DNA of 64,000 nucleotides from Xanthomonas euroxanthea (lineage in GTDB: Bacteria; Pseudomonadota; Gammaproteobacteria; Xanthomonadales; Xanthomonadaceae), in assembly GCF_900476395.1 (NCBI RefSeq), contig NZ_UIHB01000002.1, forward strand, positions 248,001 through 312,000, given 5' to 3'. Below are positions 9,709 to 20,432 of this stretch, one piece after another. The translations under genes and the position numbers were made by a program. The first letter of the stretch is position 1; each line of letters opens with the position of its first letter. A model generated the notes under the pieces. That model saw only the letters and a program-made list of their open reading frames with translations, did not search any database and had not been told where the DNA came from.

Positions 9709-9793
9709 CGACGTTCCTCGGCAAAGAAGACGTCCAGCATAGCCAACCGACGGCGCCGATGGGCGCCGCGGCGGGATGGCGTGCGGGTGCGGC

Positions 9794-10456
9794 TCAGCGT
9801 TCGGCGTGATCGGCCTGGATCTGTGCCAGCGCCGCGTCGTAGCGTTCCTGCAGCAGTTCGGGGCGGTCGATCGACATGCCCAGGTCGTGCGCACGTCCGT
9901 CGCGCAGGCTGTAGACCCAGCCATGCACCTGCAGTGCCTGGCCGCGCTCCCAGGCATCGCGCACGATGGTGGTGCGGCAGACATTGACCACCTGTTCGAG
10001 CACGTTGAGCTCGCACAGGCGCGCGTGCTGGACCGGCAGGTCGCCCGCATCGTGCAGGCAGGCCTCGTGCTTGTCGGCCACATCGGTGACGTGGCGGATC
10101 CAGTTGTCGACCAGGCCCATGCGCTTCTGGGTCAGGCTGGCAAACACGCCGCCGCAGCCGTAATGGCCGACCACCAGGATGTGCTTGACCTTGAGCACGT
10201 CGACGGCGAACTGGATCACCGACAGGCAGTTCAGATCGGTGTGCACGACCACGTTGGCGATGTTGCGATGGACGAACACCTCGCCCGGCGCCATGTCGAT
10301 GATCTGGTTGGCCGGCACGCGCGAGTCCGAGCAGCCGATCCACAGATACTCGGGCGTCTGCTGGGTGGACAGCTTGGAGAAGAATTCCGGGTCCTCGCGA
10401 CGGATGCGCTCGGACCAGGCACGGTTGTTTTCAAGCAAATGGTTGAGCTCGTTCAT
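9794..10456 (-). CDS. can: Beta-class carbonic anhydrase
   Basis: This zinc enzyme interconverts CO2 and bicarbonate, supplying bicarbonate for biosynthetic carboxylation. The protein has 220 residues from the ATG at 10456. The zinc ligands and catalytic dyad fall at the same numbers as E. coli Can: C42 and D44 in GCSDSR, and H98 and C101 in GHYGCGG. An upstream start at 10543 in the same frame would add 29 residues without family support. It lies 85 bp upstream of nbaC on the same strand. Confidence 0.95.
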   Translation of the reverse strand: MNELNHLLENNRAWSERIRREDPEFFSKLSTQQTPEYLWIGCSDSRVPANQIIDMAPGEVFVHRNIANVVVHTDLNCLSVIQFAVDVLKVKHILVVGHYGCGGVFASLTQKRMGLVDNWIRHVTDVADKHEACLHDAGDLPVQHARLCELNVLEQVVNVCRTTIVRDAWERGQALQVHGWVYSLRDGRAHDLGMSIDRPELLQERYDAALAQIQADHAER

Positions 10457-10546
10457 GGGGGCAGTATTCCAGAGGACGAAGGGCAGTGTGTGATCGACAG
10501 ATGAGCGAAAGGCAGTGATGCGCAAATCGATGCTGTACGGCACCGC

Positions 10547-11185
10547 TCATGCTGCGCCATCGCGTACCTGCAGGACATCGCGCATCAGCGCCGCCAGCTC
10601 GCGGGAGTCGGCGGACGCCTGTTGCTGCAATGCATCGCTCACGGCAGCGACATTACCGGCCGGATGATTCTGGCTGAGCTTGAAGGTCAGCTCGATGCGG
10701 CTGGGAACGAAGCGGAAGCCGATCAGGCCGCGCAACTGGCGGCGGTGGCTGTCGCGTTCCATCTCGAACAGCCAGTCGCTGCCGGCGCGCTGTTCGAAGT
10801 GCGCGCTCATGCGGCCGATCAGGTCGCCCAGCGCCGCCTCATCGCTGACCTGCTCGCAGCGTCCATGCAGATGCGCCACGGCGTAGTTCCAGGTCGGCAC
10901 GCGTGCGGCCGCTTCCTTGTCCGGATACCAGCTCGGCGACACATAGGCGTGCGGGCCCTGCACCACGATTACCGCATCGCCGGGGCTGCGTGCCTGCGGA
11001 TTGGGGCGCGCCCAGTGGCCTTCGATGACCACTGCCTGCGCCTGGCGTCGGTACAGCACCGGCAGATGCGAGATCGCCGGCTGCCCGTCCTCGCCACCGC
11101 TGATCAGGGTGACGAACGGGTCGCGCGCGATCAGCCAGTCCAGCAGTGCCAGATCGGTCTGCGCGAACGCGCGCGGGGCGTACAT
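10547..11185 (-). CDS. PaiB-like FMN-binding negative transcriptional regulator family protein
   Basis: The protein has 212 residues and matches the PaiB/FMN-binding split-barrel family, named after Bacillus PaiB. It starts MYAPRAFAQTDLALLDWL, followed by HLPVLYRR and the GPHAYVSPSWYP and VPTWNYAVAHLHG stretches typical of the flavin-binding barrel. It is cytoplasmic. Whether it regulates transcription here is unknown; the sequence shows a flavoprotein fold, not a DNA-binding domain. It is one base from the end of the upstream 108-residue gene, so it is probably the last gene of a three-gene operon. Confidence 0.88.
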   Translation of the reverse strand: MYAPRAFAQTDLALLDWLIARDPFVTLISGGEDGQPAISHLPVLYRRQAQAVVIEGHWARPNPQARSPGDAVIVVQGPHAYVSPSWYPDKEAAARVPTWNYAVAHLHGRCEQVSDEAALGDLIGRMSAHFEQRAGSDWLFEMERDSHRRQLRGLIGFRFVPSRIELTFKLSQNHPAGNVAAVSDALQQQASADSRELAALMRDVLQVRDGAA

Positions 11186-11186
11186 G

Positions 11187-11513
11187 TCAGGCGCGACCGC
11201 CCAGGGTCAGCACCATGCGTTCGCGCAGGTCGGCATCGTCGTCGCCGCGCGGCGGCGACACCTCGTCGAGCGAGAAGCCACGCATCAGCGCGTCTTCCTC
11301 GTCCAGCCCGTCGAGCGCGACGAATTCGGCATCGAACAAGGCCGCACGGGCGCTGTCTTCGCTGTCGTAGGGCAGGATCTTGCCGTCGCTGTCCAGGACT
11401 TCGGCGGTACCGGCCTGCTTGACGCGCAGGCGCGCCCAGATCAGCGTGCGGCCGATCGTGGCCAGCCACCACGAATCGTGGTGGTCCTGTGCGGTGTCTT
11501 GCGATGTATTCAT
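11187..11513 (-). CDS. Small acidic conserved hypothetical protein
   Basis: The protein has 108 residues. I do not recognise a named family. It is soluble, with a tryptophan-rich N-terminal part (DSWWLATIGRTLIWARLRV) and an acidic C-terminal half. Its ATG overlaps the stop of the upstream small membrane protein by four bases (ATGA), and the PaiB-like gene starts right after its stop. The coupling is the main argument that it is real. Confidence 0.72.
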   Translation of the reverse strand: MNTSQDTAQDHHDSWWLATIGRTLIWARLRVKQAGTAEVLDSDGKILPYDSEDSARAALFDAEFVALDGLDEEDALMRGFSLDEVSPPRGDDDADLRERMVLTLGGRA

Positions 11514-11815
11514 GGCATTACCTTGGAAAGCAGGCCGAGCAGGGCCGCCATGCCCAGGCCGAAGAAGATGGTCAGCAGCGACAGCCAGGCGGGTGTGGCC
11601 AGACCGGACAGCGCATTGTCGCGGTGGCTGCGGTAGCGCCGTGTCAGCAACCAGCGCAGTGCCGCAGGGCTGATGAAGGCCGGATCGCCGAAGCTGGCCA
11701 GCGCCTCGGGATGACGGTCGCGCAGGTGCACCAGCGTCAGTGGCCAGAAGATCAGCAAGGCGGTGAGCCCGGCGACGGCGACGCCGACAAAACACAGTGC
11801 GAAGAACAGGGTCAT
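11510..11815 (-). CDS. Small two-helix membrane protein
   Basis: The protein has 101 residues from the ATG at 11815. It has an N-terminal membrane helix (MTLFFALCFVGVAVAGLTAL and on) and a C-terminal one (WLSLLTIFFGLGMAALLGLL) around a basic loop with RRYRSHRD. The family is unknown. It is the first of three tightly packed minus-strand genes and couples by ATGA overlap to the next. About 260 bp without a recognisable gene separate it from asnS. Confidence 0.7.
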   Translation of the reverse strand: MTLFFALCFVGVAVAGLTALLIFWPLTLVHLRDRHPEALASFGDPAFISPAALRWLLTRRYRSHRDNALSGLATPAWLSLLTIFFGLGMAALLGLLSKVMP

Positions 11816-12074
11816 GTGCCCGCCGGCCTCAGTACGCGTTGCAGAAGTACTGCGCCAGCCACCGGCGCAGCGATGGTCCACCCCAACGGACGCCTGGCCT
11901 GGAGGAGGGCCTGGCGTGCCGTGTCACCCTGCCGCCACGCACCTGGAACCGGAGGCGTGGCTGCCGGCTCGGCTGGCCGGACGCCGCACACGCCGGCCAT
12001 GCCGAGGCTTGGCAAGGCCGGCGCCAAGGCCGGCGATTGCGGGTGCGGGGCGGCGGCAGCCAGCAGGCGCACGG

Positions 12075-13469
<1,395 letters not shown>

Positions 13470-13687
13470 GACTTGTCCTCGCCGTAGCGACTTTGAATGG
13501 TCTGCGAGTTTACTGGCTGCGGGCGCGCTGGCGCGAGCATCTGAACGGCTTGCCGGTGGTCGCGCTTGTCGACGGCGGGGCATGGCCCCATCTGGGGAAC
13601 ACGTCGTATCAGCGGGTGCAGCCCCGGTCATTGCAGCCTCGCTATACTTGCCACCAGTGTTTCACCATCGTTTTCGGAGCATCTCCC

Positions 13688-14026
13688 ATGGCCATCAGCC
13701 TCACCCCCGCCGCGCTGGAGCGCGTGCAGCGTTTCGTGCAGCAGACCCCGGGGACGCTGGGTCTGCGCTTTGGCGTGACCAAGACCGGTTGCTCGGGTTG
13801 GGGCCATGTCACCGACCTGGCGCGCGAGAAGCGCGACGACGATGCGGTGTTCGAGCAGCAGGGGGTGCGCATCTTCGTCGACCCGGTCAGCCTGCCGCTG
13901 GTCGATGGCACCTGCATCGATTTCGGCAAGCACGGCCTCAGCGAGACCTTCACCTTCAGCAACCCCAATGCGACCGCCGAGTGCGGGTGCGGGGAGAGCT
14001 TCACGACCGAAGCCGAGCATCGCTGA
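13688..14026 (+). CDS. IscA/HesB-type iron-sulfur cluster assembly protein
   Basis: The protein has 112 residues and the A-type carrier fold that passes iron-sulfur clusters or iron to apoproteins. The three conserved cysteines are present: C35 in KTGCSGWG, and C99 and C101 in AECGCGESF. It stands alone rather than in an isc or suf operon, so it is a dispersed A-type carrier; I avoid choosing between iscA, sufA and erpA. The ATG follows GGAGCATCTCCC. A TATACT hexamer at 13643-13648 could be the -10 element. Confidence 0.9.
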   Translation: MAISLTPAALERVQRFVQQTPGTLGLRFGVTKTGCSGWGHVTDLAREKRDDDAVFEQQGVRIFVDPVSLPLVDGTCIDFGKHGLSETFTFSNPNATAECGCGESFTTEAEHR

Positions 14027-14053
14027 GCCCGGCTGAGCCCACCGGCACTGGAG
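14027..14053. other. Short spacer before the repeat element
   Basis: Twenty-seven bases between the IscA-like stop and the repeat element. It contains GAGCCCGGCTGAGCCC, a short GC-rich direct repeat, and no convincing terminator. Confidence 0.4.
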
Positions 14054-14216
14054 TCCCTTCTCCCCTCGGGAGAAGGTGCCCGAAGGGCGGATGAGGGTGC
14101 GCCTCAAGCATCTGCCAGTGCCCGGAATGAAAAACGCGTCGCCACGCGCCTTCAAAAGTGACGCTGCGACTACTTCGCCCCGGGCCCTTACCCCCCCCTC
14201 CCGGCGGGAGAGGGGC
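14054..14216 (+). repeat. About 165-bp interspersed repeat, copy 1
   Basis: This non-coding element begins with the hairpin CCTTCTCCC..GGGAGAAGG followed by GCGGATGAGGGTGCG. It ends with the hairpin CCCTCCCGGCGGGAGAGGGG. Between them lies AACGCGTCGCCACGCGCC. The same layout occurs in the opposite orientation at 20848-21015. Both copies have palindromic ends and no open frame, so it is a small non-autonomous repeat of the REP/MITE type. It lies between the IscA-like gene and the rpsF promoter region. Confidence 0.8.
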
Positions 14217-14243
14217 GTTGGAATGTCCTCGCTGGGCGGCCGG

Positions 14244-14272
14244 TTGCGTGCAAACGCCTGAACTGCCATACT
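14244..14272 (+). promoter_or_regulatory. Possible promoter of rpsF
   Basis: TTGCGT at 14244 and CATACT at 14267 are separated by 17 bases, a plausible sigma-70 arrangement about 110 bp before the rpsF start. The match is only partial (three and four of six bases), so this is a suggestion. Confidence 0.35.
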
Positions 14273-14275
14273 TTC

Positions 14276-14378
14276 CTGCTTCCTGCCCGGTTCCGGGCGG
14301 GAACCCTTGCTCCACCGGCCGCCTTGCGCGGCTCACCGGGGAGCTGTCCGGCCCACGTGGCCACATCCGAAAGGTAAT
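14276..14378 (+). promoter_or_regulatory. Structured 5' leader of rpsF, possible S6:S18 autoregulatory element
   Basis: The roughly 100-nt leader before rpsF is GC-rich and full of short inverted repeats, for example CTGCCCG..CGGGCGG, CCGG..CCGG and GGCCCACGTGGCC. In several bacteria the S6:S18 complex binds a hairpin in the rpsF leader and represses its own operon. The position and operon order fit that mechanism, but I could not align it base by base with the published motif. Confidence 0.3.
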
Positions 14379-14383
14379 ACAAC

Positions 14384-14818
14384 ATGAGTCGTCATTACGA
14401 AGTCGTGTTCCTGGTCCACCCGGATCAGAGCGAGCAGGTTCCGGCCATGATCGAGCGCTACAAGTCGCTGATCGAGGGCGGTAACGGCACCATCCACCGT
14501 CTGGAAGACTGGGGCCGTCGTCAGCTGGCCTACCCGATCCAGAACCTGGTGAAGGCGCACTACGTGCTGCTCAACATCGAAGTCGACCAGGCCGTGCTGA
14601 GCGAGCTGGTGGAAAGCTTCCGCTTCAACGATGCGGTGCTGCGTCACCTGGTCGTCAAGCGCGACGGCCCGGACACCGAGCAGTCGCTGATCATGAAGAG
14701 CAAGGACGAGAAGGGCGACAAGCCCGAGCGTAGCGAGCGTCGTCGTCGTGATGACGATGAGGGCGATGCTGCACCTGCCGCCACCGATACCGACGGCGAC
14801 AACGCCGAAGCCGCTTAA
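14384..14818 (+). CDS. rpsF: 30S ribosomal protein S6
   Basis: Ribosomal protein S6 binds S18 in the platform of the small subunit. The protein has 144 residues and opens [20 protein letters not shown]; the core ends near [16 protein letters not shown]. After residue 105 there is a long charged tail rich in Lys, Glu, Arg and Asp, longer than a minimal S6 and probably disordered. The start follows GAAAGGTAATACAAC. rpsR begins 11 bases after the stop. Confidence 0.97.
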   Translation: MSRHYEVVFLVHPDQSEQVPAMIERYKSLIEGGNGTIHRLEDWGRRQLAYPIQNLVKAHYVLLNIEVDQAVLSELVESFRFNDAVLRHLVVKRDGPDTEQSLIMKSKDEKGDKPERSERRRRDDDEGDAAPAATDTDGDNAEAA

Positions 14819-14829
14819 GGAGCGCTGTC

Positions 14830-15060
14830 ATGTCCAAGTTCTTCCGTCGTCGCAAGTTCTGCAAATTCACCGCCGAGGGCGTCAAGGAGATCGATTACAA
14901 GGATCTCAACACCCTGCGCCAGTACCTCACCGAGAACGGCAAGATCGTGCCGAGCCGCGTGACCGGCACCAAGTCCAAGTACCAGCGTCAGCTGGCCACG
15001 GCCGTCAAGCGCTCGCGTTTCCTGGCGCTGATCCCGTACACGGACAATCACGACGTTTAA
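14830..15060 (+). CDS. rpsR: 30S ribosomal protein S18
   Basis: Ribosomal protein S18, the partner of S6 in the 30S platform. It has 76 residues, starts [17 protein letters not shown] and ends with a basic tail, as the family does. The ribosome binding site AAGGAGCG overlaps the end of rpsF. It lacks a tight junction with rplI: 234 bp with repeats lie between them. Confidence 0.97.
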   Translation: MSKFFRRRKFCKFTAEGVKEIDYKDLNTLRQYLTENGKIVPSRVTGTKSKYQRQLATAVKRSRFLALIPYTDNHDV

Positions 15061-15294
15061 TCCGAGTCGTTGATGTGAGTCCCTCACAAGAGCCCGCACG
15101 GTTGTATGTGAGTCCCTCACAAAAGCCCGCACATCCATGTGCGGGTTACTAAAAATATAGAGGCCGGTCGTTCGAGATGCGGTGTTGATCGTGCTGTTGC
15201 GATTCCCAAATCCCGATTCCCGAATCCCGTCTTTTCGGACAGCAAACGTTGCGTCGGCCAAAGCGCCGGCGCTAACGAATAACGGAGCACCACC
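15061..15294 (+). repeat. Spacer between rpsR and rplI with direct repeats and a hairpin
   Basis: This spacer contains two copies of GTGAGTCCCTCACAA (around 15074 and 15106), each followed by AGCCCGCAC. It also has a hairpin CCCGCAC-ATCCAT-GTGCGGG (15125-15144) followed by TTACTAAAAAT, which could act as a weak terminator or processing site. At about 15200-15230 there are short GATTCCC-type units like those at 34478. No open frame is present. The rplI ribosome binding site AACGGAGCACC ends the spacer. Confidence 0.65.
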
Positions 15295-15744
15295 ATGGAT
15301 CTGATTCTTCTGCAGAAAGTGACCAATCTCGGCGGCCTGGGCGACAAGGTCAGCGTCAAGCCGGGTTACGGCCGCAACTTCCTCGTGCCGCAGGGCAAGG
15401 CCGTGCCGGCCACCGCTGCCAACGTTGAAGCGTTTGAAGCCAAGCGTGCCGACTACGAAGCCAAGGCCAACACCATCCTGGCCGATGCCCAGAGCCGCGC
15501 CGGCAAGTTCGAAGGCGCCAGCGTCACCATCGGCGCGCATGCGTCGACCGAAGGCAAGCTGTACGGCTCGGTCGGTCCGCGTGACATCGCCGAGGCGTTC
15601 ACCGCCGCCGGCCTGCCGCTGGAAAAGAGCGAAGTGATCCTGGGCGAAGGCGCGTTCCGCAATGTCGGCGAGTACGACGTTGTGCTGCACCTGCACGCCG
15701 ATGTGGAAACCTCGGTCAAGGTCATCGTCGAATCCGACGCCTGA
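15295..15744 (+). CDS. rplI: 50S ribosomal protein L9
   Basis: Ribosomal protein L9 binds 23S rRNA near the L1 stalk and helps keep the reading frame. It has 149 residues in two domains: an N-terminal RNA-binding part ([19 protein letters not shown], then [13 protein letters not shown]) and a C-terminal domain joined by a long helix (about residues 41-75). It is the third gene of the S6-S18-L9 cluster. A hairpin terminator follows the stop by about 20 bases. Confidence 0.97.
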   Translation: MDLILLQKVTNLGGLGDKVSVKPGYGRNFLVPQGKAVPATAANVEAFEAKRADYEAKANTILADAQSRAGKFEGASVTIGAHASTEGKLYGSVGPRDIAEAFTAAGLPLEKSEVILGEGAFRNVGEYDVVLHLHADVETSVKVIVESDA

Positions 15745-15764
15745 TCCACGCTGCACGCTGTATC

Positions 15765-15797
15765 CGAAGGGCGCCTGGTTGGGCGCCCTTCGTCTTT
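15765..15797 (+). terminator. Terminator after rplI
   Basis: The inverted repeat CGAAGGGCGCC / GGCGCCCTTCG encloses a six-base loop and is followed by TCTTT. It fits an intrinsic terminator closing the ribosomal-protein operon before smc. Confidence 0.8.
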
Positions 15798-15827
15798 GTG
15801 CGGCCGCGCCAACGATGGCAGGCCCGC

Positions 15828-15833
15828 TATACT
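15828..15833 (+). promoter_or_regulatory. Possible -10 element for smc
   Basis: TATACT lies 120 bases before the smc start in an otherwise GC-rich spacer. No clear -35 hexamer is visible, so this is only a candidate -10. Confidence 0.3.
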
Positions 15834-15952
15834 CGTGTTCCATTGCCGGTTCCACGGCCTGCAGATCTTGTGGATCAAGGGCTTAGGTGTCGGCTTCACA
15901 GGAAAAAGCGCCTGCCGGCCTCGCCCGTGCGGTGCCCGGAACCTTCAGCCCC

Positions 15953-18900
15953 ATGCGCCTGTCCACGATCAAACTGTCCGGTTTCAAGTCGTTCGTCGAC
16001 CCGACCACGTTGCACCTGCCCACCAACATGACCGGCATCGTCGGACCCAATGGCTGCGGCAAGTCCAACATCATCGACGCGGTGCGCTGGGTGATGGGCG
16101 AAAGTTCGGCCAGCCGCCTGCGTGGCGACTCGCTGACCGACGTGATCTTCTCCGGCTCCTCGGCGCGCAAGCCGGTGTCGCAGGCGACGGTGGAGCTGAT
16201 CTTCGACAATTCCGATCACACCATCAGCGGCGAGTTCGCCTCGTTCAACGAGATCTCGGTCAAGCGCCTGGTCAGCCGCGACGGCAACAGCGCCTACTAC
16301 CTCAACGGCACCAAGTGCCGGCGCCGCGACATCACCGACCTGTTCCTGGGCACCGGTCTTGGCCCGCGCAGCTACTCGATCATCGAGCAGGGCATGATCA
16401 GCCAGATCATCGAGGCGCGCCCGGAAGACCTGCGCGTGTACCTGGAAGAAGCCGCCGGCATTTCCAAGTACAAGGAGCGCCGCAAGGAAACCGAAACGCG
16501 CATCCGGCATACCCGCGAGAATCTCGATCGCCTGGGCGACCTGCGCGAAGAGATCACCAAGCAGCTGGCGCATCTGCAGCGCCAGGCGCGCCAGGCCGAG
16601 CAGTATCAGGCCTTGCAGGAAGAGCGCCGGATCAAGGACGCCGAGTGGAAGGCGCTGGAATACCGCGGGCTGGATGGGCGGCTGCAGGGCCTGCGCGAGA
16701 AGTTGAACCAGGAAGAGACCCGGCTGCAGCAGTTGATCGCCGAACAGCGCGATGCCGAGGCGCGGATCGAGACCGGGCGCGCGCGTCGCGAGGAAGCCGC
16801 CGAAGCGGTGGCCAAGGCGCAAGCCGATGTCTATCAGGTCGGTGGTGCGTTGGCGCGCATCGAGCAGCAGATCCAGCATCAGCGCGAACTCTCGCATCGC
16901 CTGCACAAGGCGCGCGACGAGGCGCAGAGCCAGTTGCAGGAGCTGACCCAGCACATCAGCGGCGATTCGGCCAGGCTGGCGGTATTGCGCGAGGCGGTGG
17001 ACGCTGCCGAACCGCAACTGGAACAGCTGCGCGAGGACCACGAATTCCGCCAGGAGTCGCTACGCGAGGCCGAGGCGCGTCTGGCCGACTGGCAGCAGCG
17101 CTGGGAAACCCATAACCGCGACACCGGCGAAGCCTCGCGTGCCGGCGAAGTGGAGCGCACGCGCGTCGATTATCTCGATCGCCAGTCGCTGGAGGCCGAG
17201 CGTCGCCGCGAAGCGCTGGTCAATGAGCGCGCCGGGCTGGACCTGGATGCGCTGGCCGAGGCGTTCGAGCAGATCGAGCTGCGCCACGAAACCCAGAAGA
17301 CCTCGCTGGACGGGCTGACCGAGCAGGTCGAAGCGCGCAAGCACGCGCTCGGCGGGCTGCAGGAACAACAGCGCGCCAGCCAGGGCGAACTGGCCGACGT
17401 GCGCAAGCAGGCGCAGGCCGCGCGTGGTCGGCTGTCGTCGCTGGAAACCCTGCAGCAGGCCGCACTCGGCCAGGAGCAGGGCGCCGCAGTGGCGTGGCTG
17501 AAGTCGCGCGGGCTGGATTCTGCCGCACGTGTCGGCGAGCGCATCACAGTCGAAAGCGGCTGGGAAAACGCGGTGGAAGGCGCGTTGGGGCAGTTGATCG
17601 AAGGCGTGCTGGTGGATGCGCCGGAACAACTGGTCGATGCGCTGGGCGAATTGGGCGAGGGCCGCATCGCGCTGGTGTCCGGTGCCAGCGACAACGCGAG
17701 CTTCGCGCCGACCTCGCTGGCGGCCAAGGTGCAGGGGCCGATCGCGATCCGTCGCCTGCTCGCGCGCCTGCACGCGGCCGAGGATCTGGAGGCCGCGCGC
17801 ACGCTGCAGCGCAGCCTGCCCGAAGGCGATTCGGTCATCACCCGCAGCGGCGAGCGGCTGGGCGAGGGCTGGGTGCGGGTGTCGCGCTCCGGCGCTGCCA
17901 AGCAGGGCGCCTTGCTGCGCGAGCGCGAGATTCAGGAGCTGCGTGCGCAGATCGAAACGCTGCAGGAGCGCGAGGCCGAACTCGAGCAGCGCCTGGGCAG
18001 CTTCCGCGAGCAACTGCTGGCGGCCGAGCAGCAACGCGAAGATGCGCAGCGCCAGTTGTACATGGCGCACCGCAGCGTGTCCGAGCTGGCCGGCCAGCTG
18101 CAGAGTCAGCAGGGCAAGGTCGATGCCGCGCGCACGCGCATCGAACGCATCGAAAACGAATTGTCGCAGCTGCTGGAAACACTGGACACCAGCCGCGAGC
18201 AGGCACGCGAGGCACGCGCCAAGCTCGAAGACGCGGTGACCCTGATGGGCGACCTGCAAGGCACTCGCGAGGCGCTGGAGAACGAACGCCGTCAGCTCAC
18301 CGATGCGCGCGATCAGGCCCGCGATGCCGCACGTGGCGTGCGCGATGCGATGCATGCATTGGCACTGACGCTGGAATCGCAACGCACACAGATCACCTCG
18401 CTGAGCCAGACGCTGGAGCGCATGGACAGCCAGCGCGGCCAGCTCGATACGCGCCTGGAGGACCTGGTCGCCCAGCTCAGCGACGGCGATTCGCCGGTGG
18501 AAACGCTGGAGCACGAGCACCAGGCCGCGTTGAGCGAGCGTGTACGCACCGAGCGCGTGCTGAGCGAAGCGCGCACCATGCTGGAGAGCATCGATGGCGA
18601 GCTGCGCAGCTACGAGCAGACCCGCCAGCAGCGCGACGAACAGGCGCTGGCCCAGCGCGAGCGCATCTCCCAGCGCAAGCTCGATCAGCAGGCGTTGGTG
18701 CTCAGCGCAGAGCAATTGGAGGCCGCCGTGGTGAAAGCCGGCTTCGTGCTCGAGGACGTCGTCAATGGGTTGCCGGAAGCCGCGAACGTGGCCGAGTGGG
18801 AAGCCGCAGTCGGCCAGATCGACGGCCGCATGCGGCGGCTGGAACCGGTTAACCTGGCCGCGATCCAGGAGTACGGCGAAGCGGCGCAGCGTTCGGAATA

Positions 18901-19456
18901 TCTGGACGCGCAGAATCTGGATCTCAACACCGCACTGGAGACGCTGGAAGAGGCGATCCGCAAGATCGACCGCGAAACCCGCGGCCGCTTCAAGGACACC
19001 TTCGACCGGGTCAATTCCGGGGTCCAGGCGCTGTATCCGCGCCTGTTCGGCGGTGGTCATGCGTATCTGGAGCTCACCGGCGAAGACCTGCTCGACACCG
19101 GCGTGACCATCATGGCGCGCCCGCCGGGCAAGCGCGTGTCCAGCATCTCGCTGCTGTCCGGTGGCGAGAAGGCGATGACCGCGGTGGCGCTAGTGTTTGC
19201 GATCTTCCAGCTCAATCCCGCGCCGTTTTGCCTGCTCGACGAGGTGGACGCGCCGCTGGACGAAGCCAATGTCGGCCGCCTGGCCAACATGGTGCGGGAA
19301 ATGAGCGAGAAGGTGCAGTTCCTGTTCGTCAGCCACAACAAGGCGACGATGGAGGCTGCGCGCCAGCTCTCGGGCGTGACCATGCGTGAGCCGGGCGTCA
19401 GTCGACTGGTCAGCGTGGACCTGGAAGAGGCCGCACGTTTGGCGGGTGCGGCATGA
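15953..19456 (+). CDS. smc: Chromosome segregation protein SMC
   Basis: SMC is the ATPase of the condensin-like complex that organises and segregates the chromosome. The protein has 1167 residues from the ATG at 15953. The N-terminal head has Walker A GPNGCGKS at residues 31-38. Two long coiled coils flank a hinge (about residues 500-650). The C-terminal head has the signature LLSGGEKAM near residue 1067 and Walker B FCLLDEVDAPLD near residue 1092. The frame is open 22 codons upstream, but MRLSTIKLSGFKSF is the conserved start. zipA follows after 56 bp. Confidence 0.97.
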   Translation: MRLSTIKLSGFKSFVDPTTLHLPTNMTGIVGPNGCGKSNIIDAVRWVMGESSASRLRGDSLTDVIFSGSSARKPVSQATVELIFDNSDHTISGEFASFNEISVKRLVSRDGNSAYYLNGTKCRRRDITDLFLGTGLGPRSYSIIEQGMISQIIEARPEDLRVYLEEAAGISKYKERRKETETRIRHTRENLDRLGDLREEITKQLAHLQRQARQAEQYQALQEERRIKDAEWKALEYRGLDGRLQGLREKLNQEETRLQQLIAEQRDAEARIETGRARREEAAEAVAKAQADVYQVGGALARIEQQIQHQRELSHRLHKARDEAQSQLQELTQHISGDSARLAVLREAVDAAEPQLEQLREDHEFRQESLREAEARLADWQQRWETHNRDTGEASRAGEVERTRVDYLDRQSLEAERRREALVNERAGLDLDALAEAFEQIELRHETQKTSLDGLTEQVEARKHALGGLQEQQRASQGELADVRKQAQAARGRLSSLETLQQAALGQEQGAAVAWLKSRGLDSAARVGERITVESGWENAVEGALGQLIEGVLVDAPEQLVDALGELGEGRIALVSGASDNASFAPTSLAAKVQGPIAIRRLLARLHAAEDLEAARTLQRSLPEGDSVITRSGERLGEGWVRVSRSGAAKQGALLREREIQELRAQIETLQEREAELEQRLGSFREQLLAAEQQREDAQRQLYMAHRSVSELAGQLQSQQGKVDAARTRIERIENELSQLLETLDTSREQAREARAKLEDAVTLMGDLQGTREALENERRQLTDARDQARDAARGVRDAMHALALTLESQRTQITSLSQTLERMDSQRGQLDTRLEDLVAQLSDGDSPVETLEHEHQAALSERVRTERVLSEARTMLESIDGELRSYEQTRQQRDEQALAQRERISQRKLDQQALVLSAEQLEAAVVKAGFVLEDVVNGLPEAANVAEWEAAVGQIDGRMRRLEPVNLAAIQEYGEAAQRSEYLDAQNLDLNTALETLEEAIRKIDRETRGRFKDTFDRVNSGVQALYPRLFGGGHAYLELTGEDLLDTGVTIMARPPGKRVSSISLLSGGEKAMTAVALVFAIFQLNPAPFCLLDEVDAPLDEANVGRLANMVREMSEKVQFLFVSHNKATMEAARQLSGVTMREPGVSRLVSVDLEEAARLAGAA

Positions 19457-19512
19457 CGTGCCATGCTTGTCGGAATATCGACACCTGTCACTCTTATGCG
19501 GAGGCACGCTGA

Positions 19513-20244
19513 ATGTCCGACATGGCCATGATCCGGATCGGGATCCTGATCGCTGGACTGCTGCTGGTCGCGGCCATCTTCCTGTTTGGTCGCCCGAAAA
19601 AATCGCCACAAGGGCGCCGGGTCGACAAGGACGACGGGCAGCCGCGCGAGCGCCGCGAGCCGGTGATCTCCAGCGAGCCTGGCGTGGACGGCGACCCGTT
19701 CGAGCGCAATGAAGGCGCCGAGCAAAGCGAACTGAACCTGGACGATGCCGATGCGGCCGGCGGCAACGATGTCGGCAAGCGGCCCAACCAGGATTTCGAC
19801 AAGATCGTCTCGCTGTTCGTGGCCGCCAAGGCCGGCCAGGTGCTGCGCGGCGAAGATGTGGTGGTCGCTGCGGAGAAGACCGGGCTGGTGTTCGGTCACA
19901 TGAATGTCTTCCACCGTTTGGTGGAGGGGCATCCGGAGCGCGGGCCGATCTTCAGCATGGCCAGCATCCTCAAGCCCGGCAGCTTCGACATGGCCAACAT
20001 CCGCGAGATGCAGACCCCGGCGATTGCGTTCTTCCTCACCTTGCCGGCGCCGATGACCGCGCTGGATGCCTGGGAAAAGATGCTGCCGACCGTGCAGCGC
20101 ATGGCCGAACTGCTCGACGGCGTGGTGCTGGACGACAGCCGCAATGCGCTGGGCCGCCAGCGCGTGGCGCATATCCGCGACGAACTGCGCGCCTACGATC
20201 GCCAGCACCAGGCACCGCCGCTGACCAAGTCGCCGCGCTGGTGA
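19513..20244 (+). CDS. zipA: Cell division protein ZipA
   Basis: ZipA anchors FtsZ to the inner membrane at mid-cell. The protein has 243 residues. An N-terminal membrane helix (IRIGILIAGLLLVAAIFLF) is followed by a charged linker of about 75 residues and a C-terminal FtsZ-binding domain of about 140 residues, beginning near DFDKIVSLFVAAKAG. This is shorter than the E. coli protein because the linker is short. The smc-zipA order is followed by ligA about 2.1 kb later; other genes and a repeat element lie between. Confidence 0.93.
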   Translation: MSDMAMIRIGILIAGLLLVAAIFLFGRPKKSPQGRRVDKDDGQPRERREPVISSEPGVDGDPFERNEGAEQSELNLDDADAAGGNDVGKRPNQDFDKIVSLFVAAKAGQVLRGEDVVVAAEKTGLVFGHMNVFHRLVEGHPERGPIFSMASILKPGSFDMANIREMQTPAIAFFLTLPAPMTALDAWEKMLPTVQRMAELLDGVVLDDSRNALGRQRVAHIRDELRAYDRQHQAPPLTKSPRW

Positions 20245-20432
20245 GTGCGTATTGCTTTTAAGTGTGCGCTGCTGGTGATGTGCGTTGGTGGTGATTGCGC
20301 ACCGCTGGTGATCGAGCGTCGCTGAGTCAGTGATTGCGAGCCGTTGACCGCGAGCCATCCCGACCGTGAGTCGTCCATACGCGGTCTAAGTCGCGACCTG
20401 CCGCAGGGCGCGTCCTAGCGTAGAGGTGAACG

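Noticed and set aside
17060..19060. A 666-codon minus-strand frame inside smc
   Set aside because: It lies antisense to the SMC coiled coil. The heptad codon pattern of the coiled coil keeps the opposite frame open.
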